A DNA stretch of 64,000 bases from Nitrospinaceae bacterium (GCA_021604505.1 BQJC01000001.1:1261501-1325500), one strand, 5' to 3'; counted from the stretch's first letter, positions 8,901 through 17,630 are shown. The notes: generated by a model not told the origin, from the sequence alone. Numbers and translations: made by a program.

Positions 8901-9653
8901 ATGGCTGAACCAGCCAGGAAAAAAATTGAGGCGGTTGCTGAAAAGGTTCATGTCTGGCCTTATCTGGTACGGCTGGAGTTTCTGTGCGCCATCATCGTCA
9001 CCGTTCTCTTGACGGTATGGTCCATCACGATTGACGCTCCGCTTGAGGAAGCCGCCAACCCGACCAAAACACCCAATCCATCCAAAGCCCCCTGGTATTT
9101 TCTGGGCTTGCAGGACATTCTCGTATACTTTGATCCCTGGTTTGCCGGGGTCATCGCGCCTGTTCTGATAATCGTCGGCCTCATGCTGATTCCCTACCTT
9201 GACGTCAACCCCAAAGGAAATGGTTATTACACGTATACCGAGAGAAAGGTGGCTATTTGGGTTTACAGCTTCGGTTTTCTGGTTTTGTGGATTGCCTTGA
9301 TCATTATGGGGGTTTTTCTGCGCGGTCCGGGGTGGAACCTGTTCATGCCCTGGCAATTCTGGGACCCGCATAAAGTCGTGGCGCTGGTTAATGTGGATTT
9401 ACCCTATGCTTTTGGAGTGCGTTCCTACTGGATGGCTTCGTTTGTCGGCGGGGCAATCACCCTTGGCTACTTTGCCGTGGGAACCGCGGTCTATATGTTT
9501 ATGGAAAGAAAGGCCCTGAAAAGCGTTGGTTTTGTCCGCATGTTCCTGAAGATCCAGCTCATCCTCATTATGATCGGCATCGTGATCAAAATCGTTTTAC
9601 GGTTGGCTTTTAATATCAAATATATCTGGGTAACTCCCTGGTTTAACGTTTAA
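8901..9653 (+). CDS. Cytochrome b C-terminal subunit (subunit IV-like)
   Basis: This gene supplies the C-terminal helices of cytochrome b that complete the quinol-oxidation site. The block KAPWYFLGLQDILVYF occupies the position of the PEWY motif, with Pro in place of Glu. The following stretch GVIAPVLIIVGLMLIPYLD is typical. At 250 residues it is longer than chloroplast subunit IV (about 160). The extra C-terminal part has two more hydrophobic segments (about 175-200 and 212-235). The gene lies 45 bp after the b6-like gene, and both are followed by the octaheme cytochrome, so one operon is likely. Confidence 0.92.
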   Translation: MAEPARKKIEAVAEKVHVWPYLVRLEFLCAIIVTVLLTVWSITIDAPLEEAANPTKTPNPSKAPWYFLGLQDILVYFDPWFAGVIAPVLIIVGLMLIPYLDVNPKGNGYYTYTERKVAIWVYSFGFLVLWIALIIMGVFLRGPGWNLFMPWQFWDPHKVVALVNVDLPYAFGVRSYWMASFVGGAITLGYFAVGTAVYMFMERKALKSVGFVRMFLKIQLILIMIGIVIKIVLRLAFNIKYIWVTPWFNV

Positions 9654-9685
9654 TTCGTTTTATTCCCTTATAAAGGTTTAGTTCG

Positions 9686-12412
9686 TTGGACGATCAAGAA
9701 AAATCAGACGATCAGGAAAAAAATGAAGGTTACGTACCGGTAGAAAAGGTCTCCTTCAGTTTTGTGTTCTTCCTTGTTTCCGGAGCCACGCTTCTGGTGA
9801 CCCTGTGGGCGTTTTGGGATGATGAGTATACCCGTCGCGGGTTCAAGGCTCACCAGGAGGAATACTTCAAGGTTCAGTACGCCAGGGCGGAGGCCGATTG
9901 GAAGCAGGTCAATACCGATGTTTCCTCCAAGGAAAGCCAGATCAAGGAACAGTTGGATCAGGTGCAGGGAAAACTGGAGGAATCCGAGGAATACCAGGAA
10001 CTGGTTGAAAAAACCCGCATCGCTGAAATTGCCCTGGCTGAAATAAAAGAGGAAAGGAAGTTCACCGGCAGTCGCTTGGACGAGGCCTATTATTATTATA
10101 AAAAGGCCATGCATGAGGGCCAGAACTACGACGTCCAGCTTGCGACATACAACACTCTGGAAAAAGAGTATAAGGACTGGGACCCGAAGGTTGCAGTCAA
10201 GCAAAAAGAATATGATGAGGCGGAATCCAAACTTCTGGAGTTTAAGGCGCAGTACGTTACCCTCGAAAAGGAATTAAAGAATCTGACCCTCAAACGCGAC
10301 CAGATTCAAAGGACGATGGACTACTACAAGCCCTTTCCTTTTGTCTGGAGACCGGCGGAAATTTTACAGACGGTCATTCCCGGTTTTGGAAAAAACAGTT
10401 TCTCTGAAATTATTTACCGTGTCGACAGGTGCATGACCTGTCATATTTCGTATCAAGATGAATATTATAAGGATTTCAAACAGCCTCTGAAAACCCATCC
10501 CGATCTGGATATTCTGATAAATAAACATCCACCGGAAAGAACCGGCTGTACCTGGTGTCATCTTGGGCAGGGCACAGCGACCGCGCCCGCGGAACACGCA
10601 CATGGTTCGCATCACGAGACCGACCAGACCACGGAAATCAACGAGCCGATCCTGCACGGGAATTTTATGCAGGCGACCTGCCGCAATTGCCACGCCGAGG
10701 TATTGAACCTGGAAGGTGCTCCGGTATTGTCGAAAGGTAAAAATTTATTTGTGAAGCTGGGCTGTCATGGGTGTCATCTGGCCGACGGATATTCGCAAGA
10801 GGGCAAAGTTGGCCCCCGTCTGCTGCGGATCGGTTCGAAAGTGAATCCCAGCTGGTTGTACCGCTGGGTCAAAAACCCCAAAGAGTATCTGCCGAATACC
10901 CGAATGCCCGACTTTGGATTCAATGACAAAGATGCCCTTGCGGTCACGGCATACCTTCTAGCCGTTTCAGATAAAGCCTATAAACCTGCGGAAAAGTTTG
11001 TTTCCGGTGATCCTGCAAAAGGCCAAAAGGAATTTGAAAGTGTGGGGTGTCAGGCTTGTCATACATTAAATGGCAAGGGAGAAAAATTCGGTCCCGATCT
11101 CAGCAATATAGCCAGCAAAGTCAACCCTGACTGGCTGGTCAGCTGGGTGGGGAATCCGACGCATTACAACGATCAAAGTAAAATGCCCAACCTCAGGCTG
11201 ACCAAGAAACAAGCGTCGAATATAGCCGCTTATCTATTGCAATTTGGGAAACCAAAACATATTGCAGGAATCAAAACCCGCGTCACGCACCCGAAAATGA
11301 TTGCCCATGGCAAAAACGTGGTTCGCCAGAGGGGATGTTACGCCTGCCACGACATCAAGGGCATGGAATCGGAAGGCCGTATTGGGCCAGAGCTGTCCTT
11401 TTTTGGAAGAAAATTGATCCTTGAACTGGAGTTTGGAGATTCTCACATTCCTCATACCTGGGAAGCCTGGGTGAGAAACAAGCTGAAAAAACCGGATTCT
11501 TACAAAACTGAAAGGGTTTTGGACAAGATGCCGAATTTCCACCTCGAGGCGGATGAAATTGACGCGCTGGTGGTTCTCCTCAAAGGGTTCAATGGCACCA
11601 AGGTTCCCGCAAAATACAGAAAAATATTGACCGAAAAAGAGCAAACCCTGGAGACAGGCCGCCGGCTCATTGATAAATTCAATTGTCGGGGGTGTCACCA
11701 CGTTGAGGGCGAAGGCGGATACATCCAGAATTATATCAAATCAAGGGCCCAGTATCCGCCGCCTTTGGAAAACGGGTCTTACCATGTTGGAGAGCGGATC
11801 AAAGGCTCGTGGTTATTTTCCTTTCTGAAAAACCCGACTCCGGTCAGGACCTGGTTGAAAGTTAAGATGCCGACCTTTAACTTCACCGATCAGGAAGTCC
11901 GTGATCTCACTGCTTACTTTGAAGCCCTTTCTCCGGAAGAGATCAAGTACGAAGCCGGAGTTCACATGGAAAAAGATCCCGAGGTTGTGCAAACCGGGGT
12001 GGGAATTGTCAATTATATGGACTGCGGGAAGTGTCATGACGACGGCGCCAAAGGCATCGACTTTTCCATTGCCAGCAAACGTTTGCGTCAAAACTGGATT
12101 TCCCGCTGGATGAAGGACACGCGTGAAATGATCCCGTGGACCAAAATGCCCTCCCATTGGGATAAGGAAGGTGATAAGTATCTGGTCAAGACCAAATTTG
12201 AAGATTTGGAAACGGTTGGGGGGGTGGATAAACAGGTTGATGCCATCAAGGATTTTATCGTCGCCTATAACTCCGCCGATGTAGATTTCGATTTCGTGCT
12301 GGGGGAGGAACCTAGTGCGGAAGGAAGCGAGGACGAGGGAGAAGAGGCGGGTGACGAAGAAGCCAGCGATGAAGAAGATGAAGAAGAGGAAGAAGAGGAG
12401 TTTTTAGAGTAG
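9686..12412 (+). CDS. Membrane-anchored octaheme cytochrome c of the bc complex
   Basis: This 908-residue protein should carry electrons from the Rieske centre outward. It has one N-terminal membrane helix (about 22-43) with a cytosolic N-terminus, a long charged coiled-coil region (about 55-212), then eight CxxCH heme-binding motifs: CMTCH at 249-253, CTWCH, CRNCH, CHGCH, CQACH, CYACH, CRGCH and CGKCH. Several of these sit in mono-heme cytochrome c modules, with downstream Met-containing loops such as NTRMPDF, QSKMPN and KVKMPTF giving likely sixth ligands. The last 35 residues are almost all Glu/Asp. The start is TTG at 9686, and the ribosome-binding site is weak. The arrangement fits complex III variants in which the c1 partner is a multiheme protein. 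Confidence 0.93.
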   Translation: MDDQEKSDDQEKNEGYVPVEKVSFSFVFFLVSGATLLVTLWAFWDDEYTRRGFKAHQEEYFKVQYARAEADWKQVNTDVSSKESQIKEQLDQVQGKLEESEEYQELVEKTRIAEIALAEIKEERKFTGSRLDEAYYYYKKAMHEGQNYDVQLATYNTLEKEYKDWDPKVAVKQKEYDEAESKLLEFKAQYVTLEKELKNLTLKRDQIQRTMDYYKPFPFVWRPAEILQTVIPGFGKNSFSEIIYRVDRCMTCHISYQDEYYKDFKQPLKTHPDLDILINKHPPERTGCTWCHLGQGTATAPAEHAHGSHHETDQTTEINEPILHGNFMQATCRNCHAEVLNLEGAPVLSKGKNLFVKLGCHGCHLADGYSQEGKVGPRLLRIGSKVNPSWLYRWVKNPKEYLPNTRMPDFGFNDKDALAVTAYLLAVSDKAYKPAEKFVSGDPAKGQKEFESVGCQACHTLNGKGEKFGPDLSNIASKVNPDWLVSWVGNPTHYNDQSKMPNLRLTKKQASNIAAYLLQFGKPKHIAGIKTRVTHPKMIAHGKNVVRQRGCYACHDIKGMESEGRIGPELSFFGRKLILELEFGDSHIPHTWEAWVRNKLKKPDSYKTERVLDKMPNFHLEADEIDALVVLLKGFNGTKVPAKYRKILTEKEQTLETGRRLIDKFNCRGCHHVEGEGGYIQNYIKSRAQYPPPLENGSYHVGERIKGSWLFSFLKNPTPVRTWLKVKMPTFNFTDQEVRDLTAYFEALSPEEIKYEAGVHMEKDPEVVQTGVGIVNYMDCGKCHDDGAKGIDFSIASKRLRQNWISRWMKDTREMIPWTKMPSHWDKEGDKYLVKTKFEDLETVGGVDKQVDAIKDFIVAYNSADVDFDFVLGEEPSAEGSEDEGEEAGDEEASDEEDEEEEEEEFLE

Positions 12413-12490
12413 ACGTTGTTGGTTTTGGTAAAATAGGGTAAAATTTACCTTTCAATCTGAAACGATTCAAAAGCTCGGTTACAGGAAACT

Positions 12491-12673
12491 ATGGAAAACT
12501 CAGGATTGGAAAACTTTTTGTTGATAGCCACCAAGCCGGATAATATCCCTATCGGAACGATGTTGTTGTTCGTGGCGTGGGTTTTTTGGGTTGCCATCAA
12601 GCAAATGATCGTTCATGACCGGCATATCAAAGAAGATAAGAAAGAAAAGATCTGGGATGAAATGATCAAATAA
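12491..12673 (+). CDS. 60-residue single-helix membrane protein
   Basis: The protein has a hydrophobic helix at about 20-40 (IGTMLLFVAWVFWVAIKQM) followed by a charged, Lys/Glu-rich tail ending in KIWDEMIK. The ATG follows an acAGGAaac site with good spacing. The stop codon is immediately followed by the GTG of the next gene, indicating translational coupling. Small single-helix subunits are common in respiratory complexes. Its position 79 bp after the octaheme cytochrome makes it a candidate accessory subunit, but I recognise no family. Confidence 0.7.
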   Translation: MENSGLENFLLIATKPDNIPIGTMLLFVAWVFWVAIKQMIVHDRHIKEDKKEKIWDEMIK

Positions 12674-13168
12674 GTGGGCATATTCATAATATCATTCATT
12701 GCTTTTTTTGTGGGATTGGTTCTCATCATCCTGCTGAAAAACACCTCTCCGCCGCCCCCGCAGGAACAAATACATTTTGCAAATCCAGACGACAAGCCCC
12801 TCTATCTGATCGATCCGGATGAATTTAAAGATAAGTGCCTTGATTTCCTGAAAAAATTCAACCTGGAATATGTGCACTCCATCTGGGCGAACGAGCATGA
12901 GCTTGAAATCATCATGAACGATGAAACCCCGGTGGTTGGCGGCACCTACCTGGCTCTTTGTATTATCGACCCACCCAACAACACCGTTGATGTCATGAAA
13001 GTTAAAGGTTTCCTGGATACCGTCAAAGGAGAAGGCGCTTCCAGGGGGATTTTTATAACCACAGGGTATTTTTCCGATGAAGCTATCCGGTCGATTGAGG
13101 AAGAACCCGTGGAACTGGTCAACGTGGCTTCATTTGTTAAATACCTGAAAAAATTTGAAATCTATTGA
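12674..13168 (+). CDS. Membrane-anchored Mrr-like (restriction endonuclease-fold) protein
   Basis: The N-terminal helix (about 2-21) would anchor it in the membrane. Residues 45-160 resemble the Mrr-type PD-(D/E)xK nuclease fold, especially GFLDTVKGEGASRGIFITTGYFSDEA, where the family has a Q-x-K core followed by a glycine-rich strand and (I/F)TT. Here the usual acidic and Q-x-K catalytic residues do not line up clearly, so nuclease activity is doubtful. A prolines-only linker (SPPPPQ) joins helix and domain. The start is GTG at 12674, directly abutting the previous stop. The placement next to a respiratory complex is odd. Confidence 0.6.
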   Translation: MGIFIISFIAFFVGLVLIILLKNTSPPPPQEQIHFANPDDKPLYLIDPDEFKDKCLDFLKKFNLEYVHSIWANEHELEIIMNDETPVVGGTYLALCIIDPPNNTVDVMKVKGFLDTVKGEGASRGIFITTGYFSDEAIRSIEEEPVELVNVASFVKYLKKFEIY

Positions 13169-13394
13169 TTTCCAATTTTCCCGCCCCAGGCATTTCCCGC
13201 ACCGTTGAATTCGACAAAATTTTGGCCGTTTTTTGGTTTCCTGATATGATTGTAGGAGCAAAGATTCGCCCGCCGCGTTTTCTAGAGGGCCCGGAATATC
13301 AAATGCCTGCAACCTCTTTGTGAGCTTTTGGAACTTGCTTTAGAACATCTCGACAAATTCAACCGGGACCACGTTTCCCCCTTAAAATTAATTT

Positions 13395-14258
13395 ATGAAA
13401 ATCAGTGAGATCTTGAGTCAGGGAGGACAAACGTTCTCATTTGAATTTTTTCCGCCCAAGACGGACGAAGGCTTCGATCAGTTATTCCAGACCATTGAAA
13501 ATCTGAAATCGTGGAACCCCGGATATGTTTCCGTCACGTATGGGGCAGGCGGCAGCACACGGACCAAAACCCTCGATCTGGTGGGGCGCATCAAGCATCA
13601 GATTGGCTTGGAAGGCATGGCGCATTTGACCTGCGTGGGCCACACGGCGGATGAGATCCGGGTAATTTTGGACCGGCTGAAAAATGACGGTATCGACAAT
13701 GTTCTTGCTCTTCGCGGGGATCCGCCGCAGGGAGAAGATAACTTTGTAAAGACCCAAAACGGTTTTGGATATGGAAATGAGTTGGTCTCATTCATCCGCA
13801 AAAACTATGATTTTTGTCTTGGAGTCGCGGGGTATCCAGAGGGGCATGTCGAATGTTCCGATAAAAAGGTGGATTTGGAAAACCTGAAAAGAAAGGTGGA
13901 TGCCGGGGCCGACTTCGTCGTGACCCAGTTGTTTTTTGAAAACCGGTATTTTCTTGATTTCCTTGAATGCGCGCGTGCCGCGGGAATACAGGTTCCCATC
14001 ATTCCTGGAATCATGCCGGTGATCAATGCAAAACAAACCCAAAGGTTCACCCAGATGTGCGGCGCCTCGATTCCGCCGGAGCTTCTCAAGCGTCTGGGAG
14101 AGCATCAGGAAGACCCTGTTGCGATTGGACAGATAGGAGTGGAGCATGCCACCCGGCAATGTGAAGAGCTTTTGAAGTCGGGGGTTCCGGGGATTCATTT
14201 TTATACTCTGAATCGTTCCAAAGCCACTCTGGCTATTTTAAAAAACCTCAAAACGTGA
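13395..14258 (+). CDS. metF: Methylenetetrahydrofolate reductase
   Basis: MetF reduces 5,10-methylene-THF to 5-methyl-THF, feeding methionine synthesis or the Wood-Ljungdahl methyl branch. The 287-residue length is standard. Family blocks are the N-terminal FEFFPPKTDEG with the catalytic Glu, SVTYGAGGS, the LALRGDPP motif, GVAGYPEGH, DFVVTQLFFE and the C-terminal GVPGIHFYTLN. No partner gene such as MetV is adjacent, so this is the free-standing FAD type. The FGE-like gene starts about 23 bp after its stop, and they may be co-transcribed. Confidence 0.96.
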   Translation: MKISEILSQGGQTFSFEFFPPKTDEGFDQLFQTIENLKSWNPGYVSVTYGAGGSTRTKTLDLVGRIKHQIGLEGMAHLTCVGHTADEIRVILDRLKNDGIDNVLALRGDPPQGEDNFVKTQNGFGYGNELVSFIRKNYDFCLGVAGYPEGHVECSDKKVDLENLKRKVDAGADFVVTQLFFENRYFLDFLECARAAGIQVPIIPGIMPVINAKQTQRFTQMCGASIPPELLKRLGEHQEDPVAIGQIGVEHATRQCEELLKSGVPGIHFYTLNRSKATLAILKNLKT

Positions 14259-14281
14259 TATTCAAATAATAAACCTTTTTC

Positions 14282-15061
14282 TTGAAGCTCCTTTTTGTGC
14301 TTTTAGCCGGATTTTTTATACTCAATCTGTCAATAACAGCTCCGGCGGTGGCCAAACCGGAACTTTCGCCCAAAGCCGGAAAAATCACCGAAGACATGGT
14401 CCTCATTCCGGCGGGAACGTATAAAAGGGGATGCGATCGTTTTGGTCCCCAGCACGGAGCGCCAGCGCACTCGGTGTATCTCGACGCATTCATGATCGAC
14501 AAATACGAAGTGACCAATGAGAAATTTGAGAAAGTGTTTCCTGAGCACTCTCTCAGGCGCAGTCAGTTTTCCTACTGCGACGATTGCCCGGTGAGCAAGA
14601 TCAGCTGGTACGAAGCGGCGGATTATTGCCATCTCAAGGGAAAATCCCTGCCCAGCGAAGCGCAGTGGGAACGGGCGGCACAGAATGGCAACGGCTGTGA
14701 GTTCCCCTGGGGGCCGGAGTTTAATCCAGACGAAAAAAAGGCCAGGGGAGGGTTGAAACTGAGGGATAAAGCCTCGCCTGTCGGGAGTTTTCCGCCCAAT
14801 AAGAACGGAATCTACGATATGGCGGGAAATGTCTGGGAATGGGTGGGAGATTGGTTTTCCATCCGGTATTATTTCCGCGAAATTATGTATAATCCCAGAG
14901 GACCCGCGAACGGCATCATGAAGGTTCGCCGGGGAGGATCCTGGTCCGACAGCATTAAAGCCATGTATACCGGATATCGCGACTGGAGTTACCCGTTTTC
15001 GCGCGGGTTCAATGACATCGGATTTCGTTGCGCGATCAATTTGAAAGTGGATTCCAAATAA
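14282..15061 (+). CDS. Secreted formylglycine-generating-enzyme-like (SUMF1/FGE-sulfatase domain) protein
   Basis: A signal peptide (about 1-25, LLFVLLAGFFILNLS, cleavage near VAK) leads into an FGE-type fold. Recognisable blocks are MVLIPAGTYKRGCDR, VYLDAFMIDKYEVTNEKF, PVSKISWYEAADYC, GKSLPSEAQWERAA, MAGNVWEWVGDW, RRGGSW and the C-terminal DIGFRCA. The family includes sulfatase-activating enzymes and many proteins that are not oxidases. I do not see the paired cysteines of true FGE near the C-terminus, so sulfatase maturation is unlikely. The start is TTG at 14282. It is followed 1 bp later by the LRR gene, so the two are one unit. Confidence 0.85.
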   Translation: MKLLFVLLAGFFILNLSITAPAVAKPELSPKAGKITEDMVLIPAGTYKRGCDRFGPQHGAPAHSVYLDAFMIDKYEVTNEKFEKVFPEHSLRRSQFSYCDDCPVSKISWYEAADYCHLKGKSLPSEAQWERAAQNGNGCEFPWGPEFNPDEKKARGGLKLRDKASPVGSFPPNKNGIYDMAGNVWEWVGDWFSIRYYFREIMYNPRGPANGIMKVRRGGSWSDSIKAMYTGYRDWSYPFSRGFNDIGFRCAINLKVDSK

Positions 15062-15062
15062 G

Positions 15063-15797
15063 ATGGTCACTTCTGCCAAATTAGAATATATCGACCGCTT
15101 GATCAATGACTGCCTGTCCGAAGACGGGGATGCATTGGAAATGAGTGGGAAGTTTATCGGCGATGAGGGCATGCAGGCCCTGGTGTTATCCAACAAACTG
15201 GAACAGGTGGAAAACCTGGATCTCGCAAAAAATTCTCTGACCCATAAAGGGGCTATTCTTTTAGCGGAATGCGGCCGGTTGAAAAAGTTAAAGCGCCTTT
15301 ATATTGGCGATAACAATATCGGCGACCAGGGCACCGCGGCCATCGCGAAAGCGGATTTTGCGGAAAATCTCGCGCATCTGGACCTTCGCTTCAACAACAT
15401 GGGGCCGGAGGGTGGATTGGCCATTGCCACATCGGACAAATTCAAAAAACTACAGGTCCTGATTCTTCAGGAAAACGAGGTGGGAGACGATACCCTGATC
15501 ACCTTGGCAAAATCCGCGACGTTTGCCAATTTGAGGAAGCTGAACTTTTACCGCACCAGTGTGACGGCAAGAGGCATCAAGATCCTGGCGAAATCAAAAT
15601 CTTTGCATCGCGTCAAACATTTGAATCTGGCAAGAAACTATTTGTACCAGGACGCCGTCAAAGCGTTAGCCAACACCAAGACCCTCACTAACGTAGAAAC
15701 CCTTCTGATGTTTGATACCGGGATCAGCGATGATGGAGTCAAAGCCATCATGGCCTCGGAAGCATTCTCCAAGCTGAAAACCTTTCGCGTGACTTAA
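15063..15797 (+). CDS. Leucine-rich repeat protein (RNI-like)
   Basis: The product is 244 residues of tandem leucine-rich repeats of about 26-29 residues. The repeated core is of the form LxxLDLxxNxxGxxGxxxLA, for example VENLDLAKNSLTHKG, LKRLYIGDNNIGDQG, LAHLDLRFNNMGPEG, LQVLILQENEVGDD and VKHLNLARNYLYQDA. Six to seven repeats resemble the ribonuclease-inhibitor class. No signal peptide or membrane helix is present, so it would act in the cytoplasm or leave by another route. The ATG begins 1 bp after the stop of the secreted FGE-like gene. Protein-protein binding is the likely role, and the partner is unknown. Confidence 0.85.
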   Translation: MVTSAKLEYIDRLINDCLSEDGDALEMSGKFIGDEGMQALVLSNKLEQVENLDLAKNSLTHKGAILLAECGRLKKLKRLYIGDNNIGDQGTAAIAKADFAENLAHLDLRFNNMGPEGGLAIATSDKFKKLQVLILQENEVGDDTLITLAKSATFANLRKLNFYRTSVTARGIKILAKSKSLHRVKHLNLARNYLYQDAVKALANTKTLTNVETLLMFDTGISDDGVKAIMASEAFSKLKTFRVT

Positions 15798-15880
15798 TTC
15801 ACGGCTTTTCGGAACCACCGGACCCAGAGACCGTATTGATTTTTTATGCGTTCCTTTTGGCAAAGTGAGCGGGAAGAAAT

Positions 15881-16543
15881 TTAAGAATTCGCCTTGGCCA
15901 GTCGAATCTGGTGGTAGACCGCAAACACCTTTCCTGAATATTTTTTAGGATGTTTTCCCTTTCTCAGGTAGCGCGCGATCCGTGTGGGGCCATGGTTGTA
16001 AGCTTCCAGGGCGGTTTTCAGATTGCCGAAGCGCTTGATCAGCTTGTTCAAATAATAGGAGCCGAGCGCGACATTATGCTCCGGATGATACAGGGTGCGT
16101 TTGCCCTTCCAGTGAAGGTTGGTTTCCGAAGCCAGGGCTTTCCCAGTTCGCGGGCGGATCTGCATCAGGCCCAGAGCGCCGACTTTTGACTTGGCCCGGT
16201 GATTGAAGGAACTTTCGGTAATGATCAGGGCGGTCAAAAACAGCGGGTCGTAGCCGTATTTTTTGCTTTGTTTGCGGATATGTTTTGCGATTTTATCTTT
16301 TTTCTCCTCCGTGAGACCGGTTCGGTAATCGGTGATCACGTTTTTTATGGTCTCATGGACATCCTGGTCGTTAACCGGATGGTTTTTTATCAGCGGTTTA
16401 GGATTCGGGTATTTAAGAAATTTTCCGGATGGGGTTTGAACCTTTATGGCGGCTCCTGCCCGGACGGGGAAGGACAAGACGGCAATACACGCAATGATCA
16501 AAGCTAAGATGGACAACCGAACCCGGTAAATAGAGAAAGTCAT
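15881..16543 (-). CDS. Lytic transglycosylase (SLT domain)
   Basis: It cleaves the glycan strands of peptidoglycan, forming 1,6-anhydro ends. A signal segment (about 10-30) directs it to the periplasm. The SLT domain starts near residue 90. The catalytic Glu 110 lies in LIITESSFN, followed by GALGLMQIRPRTG, HPEHNVALGSYYLNKL and EAYNHGPTRIARYLR, the classic family blocks. The C-terminus is short. It is transcribed leftward and convergent with the LRR gene. Its 5' region includes the near-palindrome CTCGGTAT-CGA-ATATCGAG at about 16588-16606. Confidence 0.92.
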   Translation of the reverse strand: MTFSIYRVRLSILALIIACIAVLSFPVRAGAAIKVQTPSGKFLKYPNPKPLIKNHPVNDQDVHETIKNVITDYRTGLTEEKKDKIAKHIRKQSKKYGYDPLFLTALIITESSFNHRAKSKVGALGLMQIRPRTGKALASETNLHWKGKRTLYHPEHNVALGSYYLNKLIKRFGNLKTALEAYNHGPTRIARYLRKGKHPKKYSGKVFAVYHQIRLAKANS

Positions 16544-16738
16544 GACTTATCCTTCATCCAAAGTGGTGGACAAAAACTCGGTATCGAATATCGAGTACAG
16601 GATAAAAAACCAGAGTTGCGGGGAGGTCGAGCGCAAGTCACGATTTGGAAACAAATTTTTGCGGTGGTGAAGGTTGGGTGGGCCATCGGGAACCGAAAAG
16701 TATATTTATAAATAATTGATTTATATAGAGTTATATTC

Positions 16739-17422
16739 CTATGAATAGCGGTCGTTGAGCCAGGGCTCCGCGGTGTTGGAATAGCCGCGTTTTTCCCAGA
16801 ACCCGAGTTCGTCATAATCGCGGATGACGATCTCGCCAATCCACTTAGCCCCCTTCCAGGCGTAAAGTTGCGGGGTGATCATACGCACCGGACCGCCGTG
16901 GTCGCGGGTGATCGGGTGACCCTCCCACTCGTGAACGAGCAAAACGTCCTCCTTCATGGCTTCATCCAGGGGCAGATTGGTGGAATAGGCGTCAAAAGCC
17001 TTTATATAGACAAATTTAGCGCCGGGAAGCAGTTCACAGTGGTTGACGATGTCCCGGAAACGAACGCCTTTCCAGTTATTGTCCATCCGGCTCCAGCTGG
17101 TTACGCAATGAAAATCCGACACATCCTCGACCTGTGGAAGTTCCATGAATTCGTCCCAGGAAAACGTTTTGACGTTTTTTACCAAACCGGAAACGGTTAA
17201 ATTCCACGTGATCTCGTCCAGTTCCGGTTGAACCCCAAGGTCCAGAACCGGCCAGTTCTGCGTCACCCTTTGACCGGGAGGGATTTTGGGATTGCCGTTG
17301 CGGTTCAATTCACCTTCCCCCATGGGCATTTCTCCCTTCCATGCTTGCTTTTCATGCAGGGCCTTGCGGTATTGAATCAGCTTTTCCCGGCCTTGAATGC
17401 GCTTTGAATTCGGATCGTACAT
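16739..17422 (-). CDS. Sulfite-oxidase-family molybdopterin oxidoreductase
   Basis: The protein is a single oxidoreductase molybdopterin-binding domain of 227 residues. The cofactor-ligating cysteine is Cys 106 in DFHCVTSWS. VRFRDIV, DAYSTNLPLDEA, EWEGHPITRDHGGPVR and YAWKGAKWIGEIVI match the family. No Tat motif or other signal peptide is visible, although exported relatives such as MsrP carry one. Either this is cytoplasmic or the start is misplaced; I see no better upstream start. No heme or dimerisation domain follows. The substrate cannot be told from sequence. It is divergent from the glycosyltransferase genes. Confidence 0.85.
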   Translation of the reverse strand: MYDPNSKRIQGREKLIQYRKALHEKQAWKGEMPMGEGELNRNGNPKIPPGQRVTQNWPVLDLGVQPELDEITWNLTVSGLVKNVKTFSWDEFMELPQVEDVSDFHCVTSWSRMDNNWKGVRFRDIVNHCELLPGAKFVYIKAFDAYSTNLPLDEAMKEDVLLVHEWEGHPITRDHGGPVRMITPQLYAWKGAKWIGEIVIRDYDELGFWEKRGYSNTAEPWLNDRYS

Positions 17423-17630
17423 CGAAAAATAGGGGCTCCTGATTGGGTTTAACGATGGATTTTATAATTTGATGAAAAAAACAAGGAATAGTTACGGAAA
17501 TTCAAGGTTTTTCCACCAATTAATTTACTTCTCGGCAAACCCGGCCCAAGGCCGGATTAGGCATCAAGTGATTCTTTCAAAAAACCGAAAAGTAGTGGAA
17601 AGATAACTGTTCCAGGAGAAACTCCCCCCT
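17423..17630. promoter_or_regulatory. Divergent intergenic region with hairpin
   Basis: The region lies between the leftward oxidoreductase and the rightward glycosyltransferases. A perfect hairpin CCGGCC-CAA-GGCCGG occupies 17541-17555. It is not followed by a T-run, so a regulatory or leader role is more likely than termination. Promoters for both directions should be here, but I cannot identify convincing -35/-10 pairs. Confidence 0.3.

Noticed and set aside
14330-15196. 288-codon minus-strand frame over the FGE-like gene
   Set aside because: It is antisense to a gene with a clear signal peptide and family blocks, with no start-site support.
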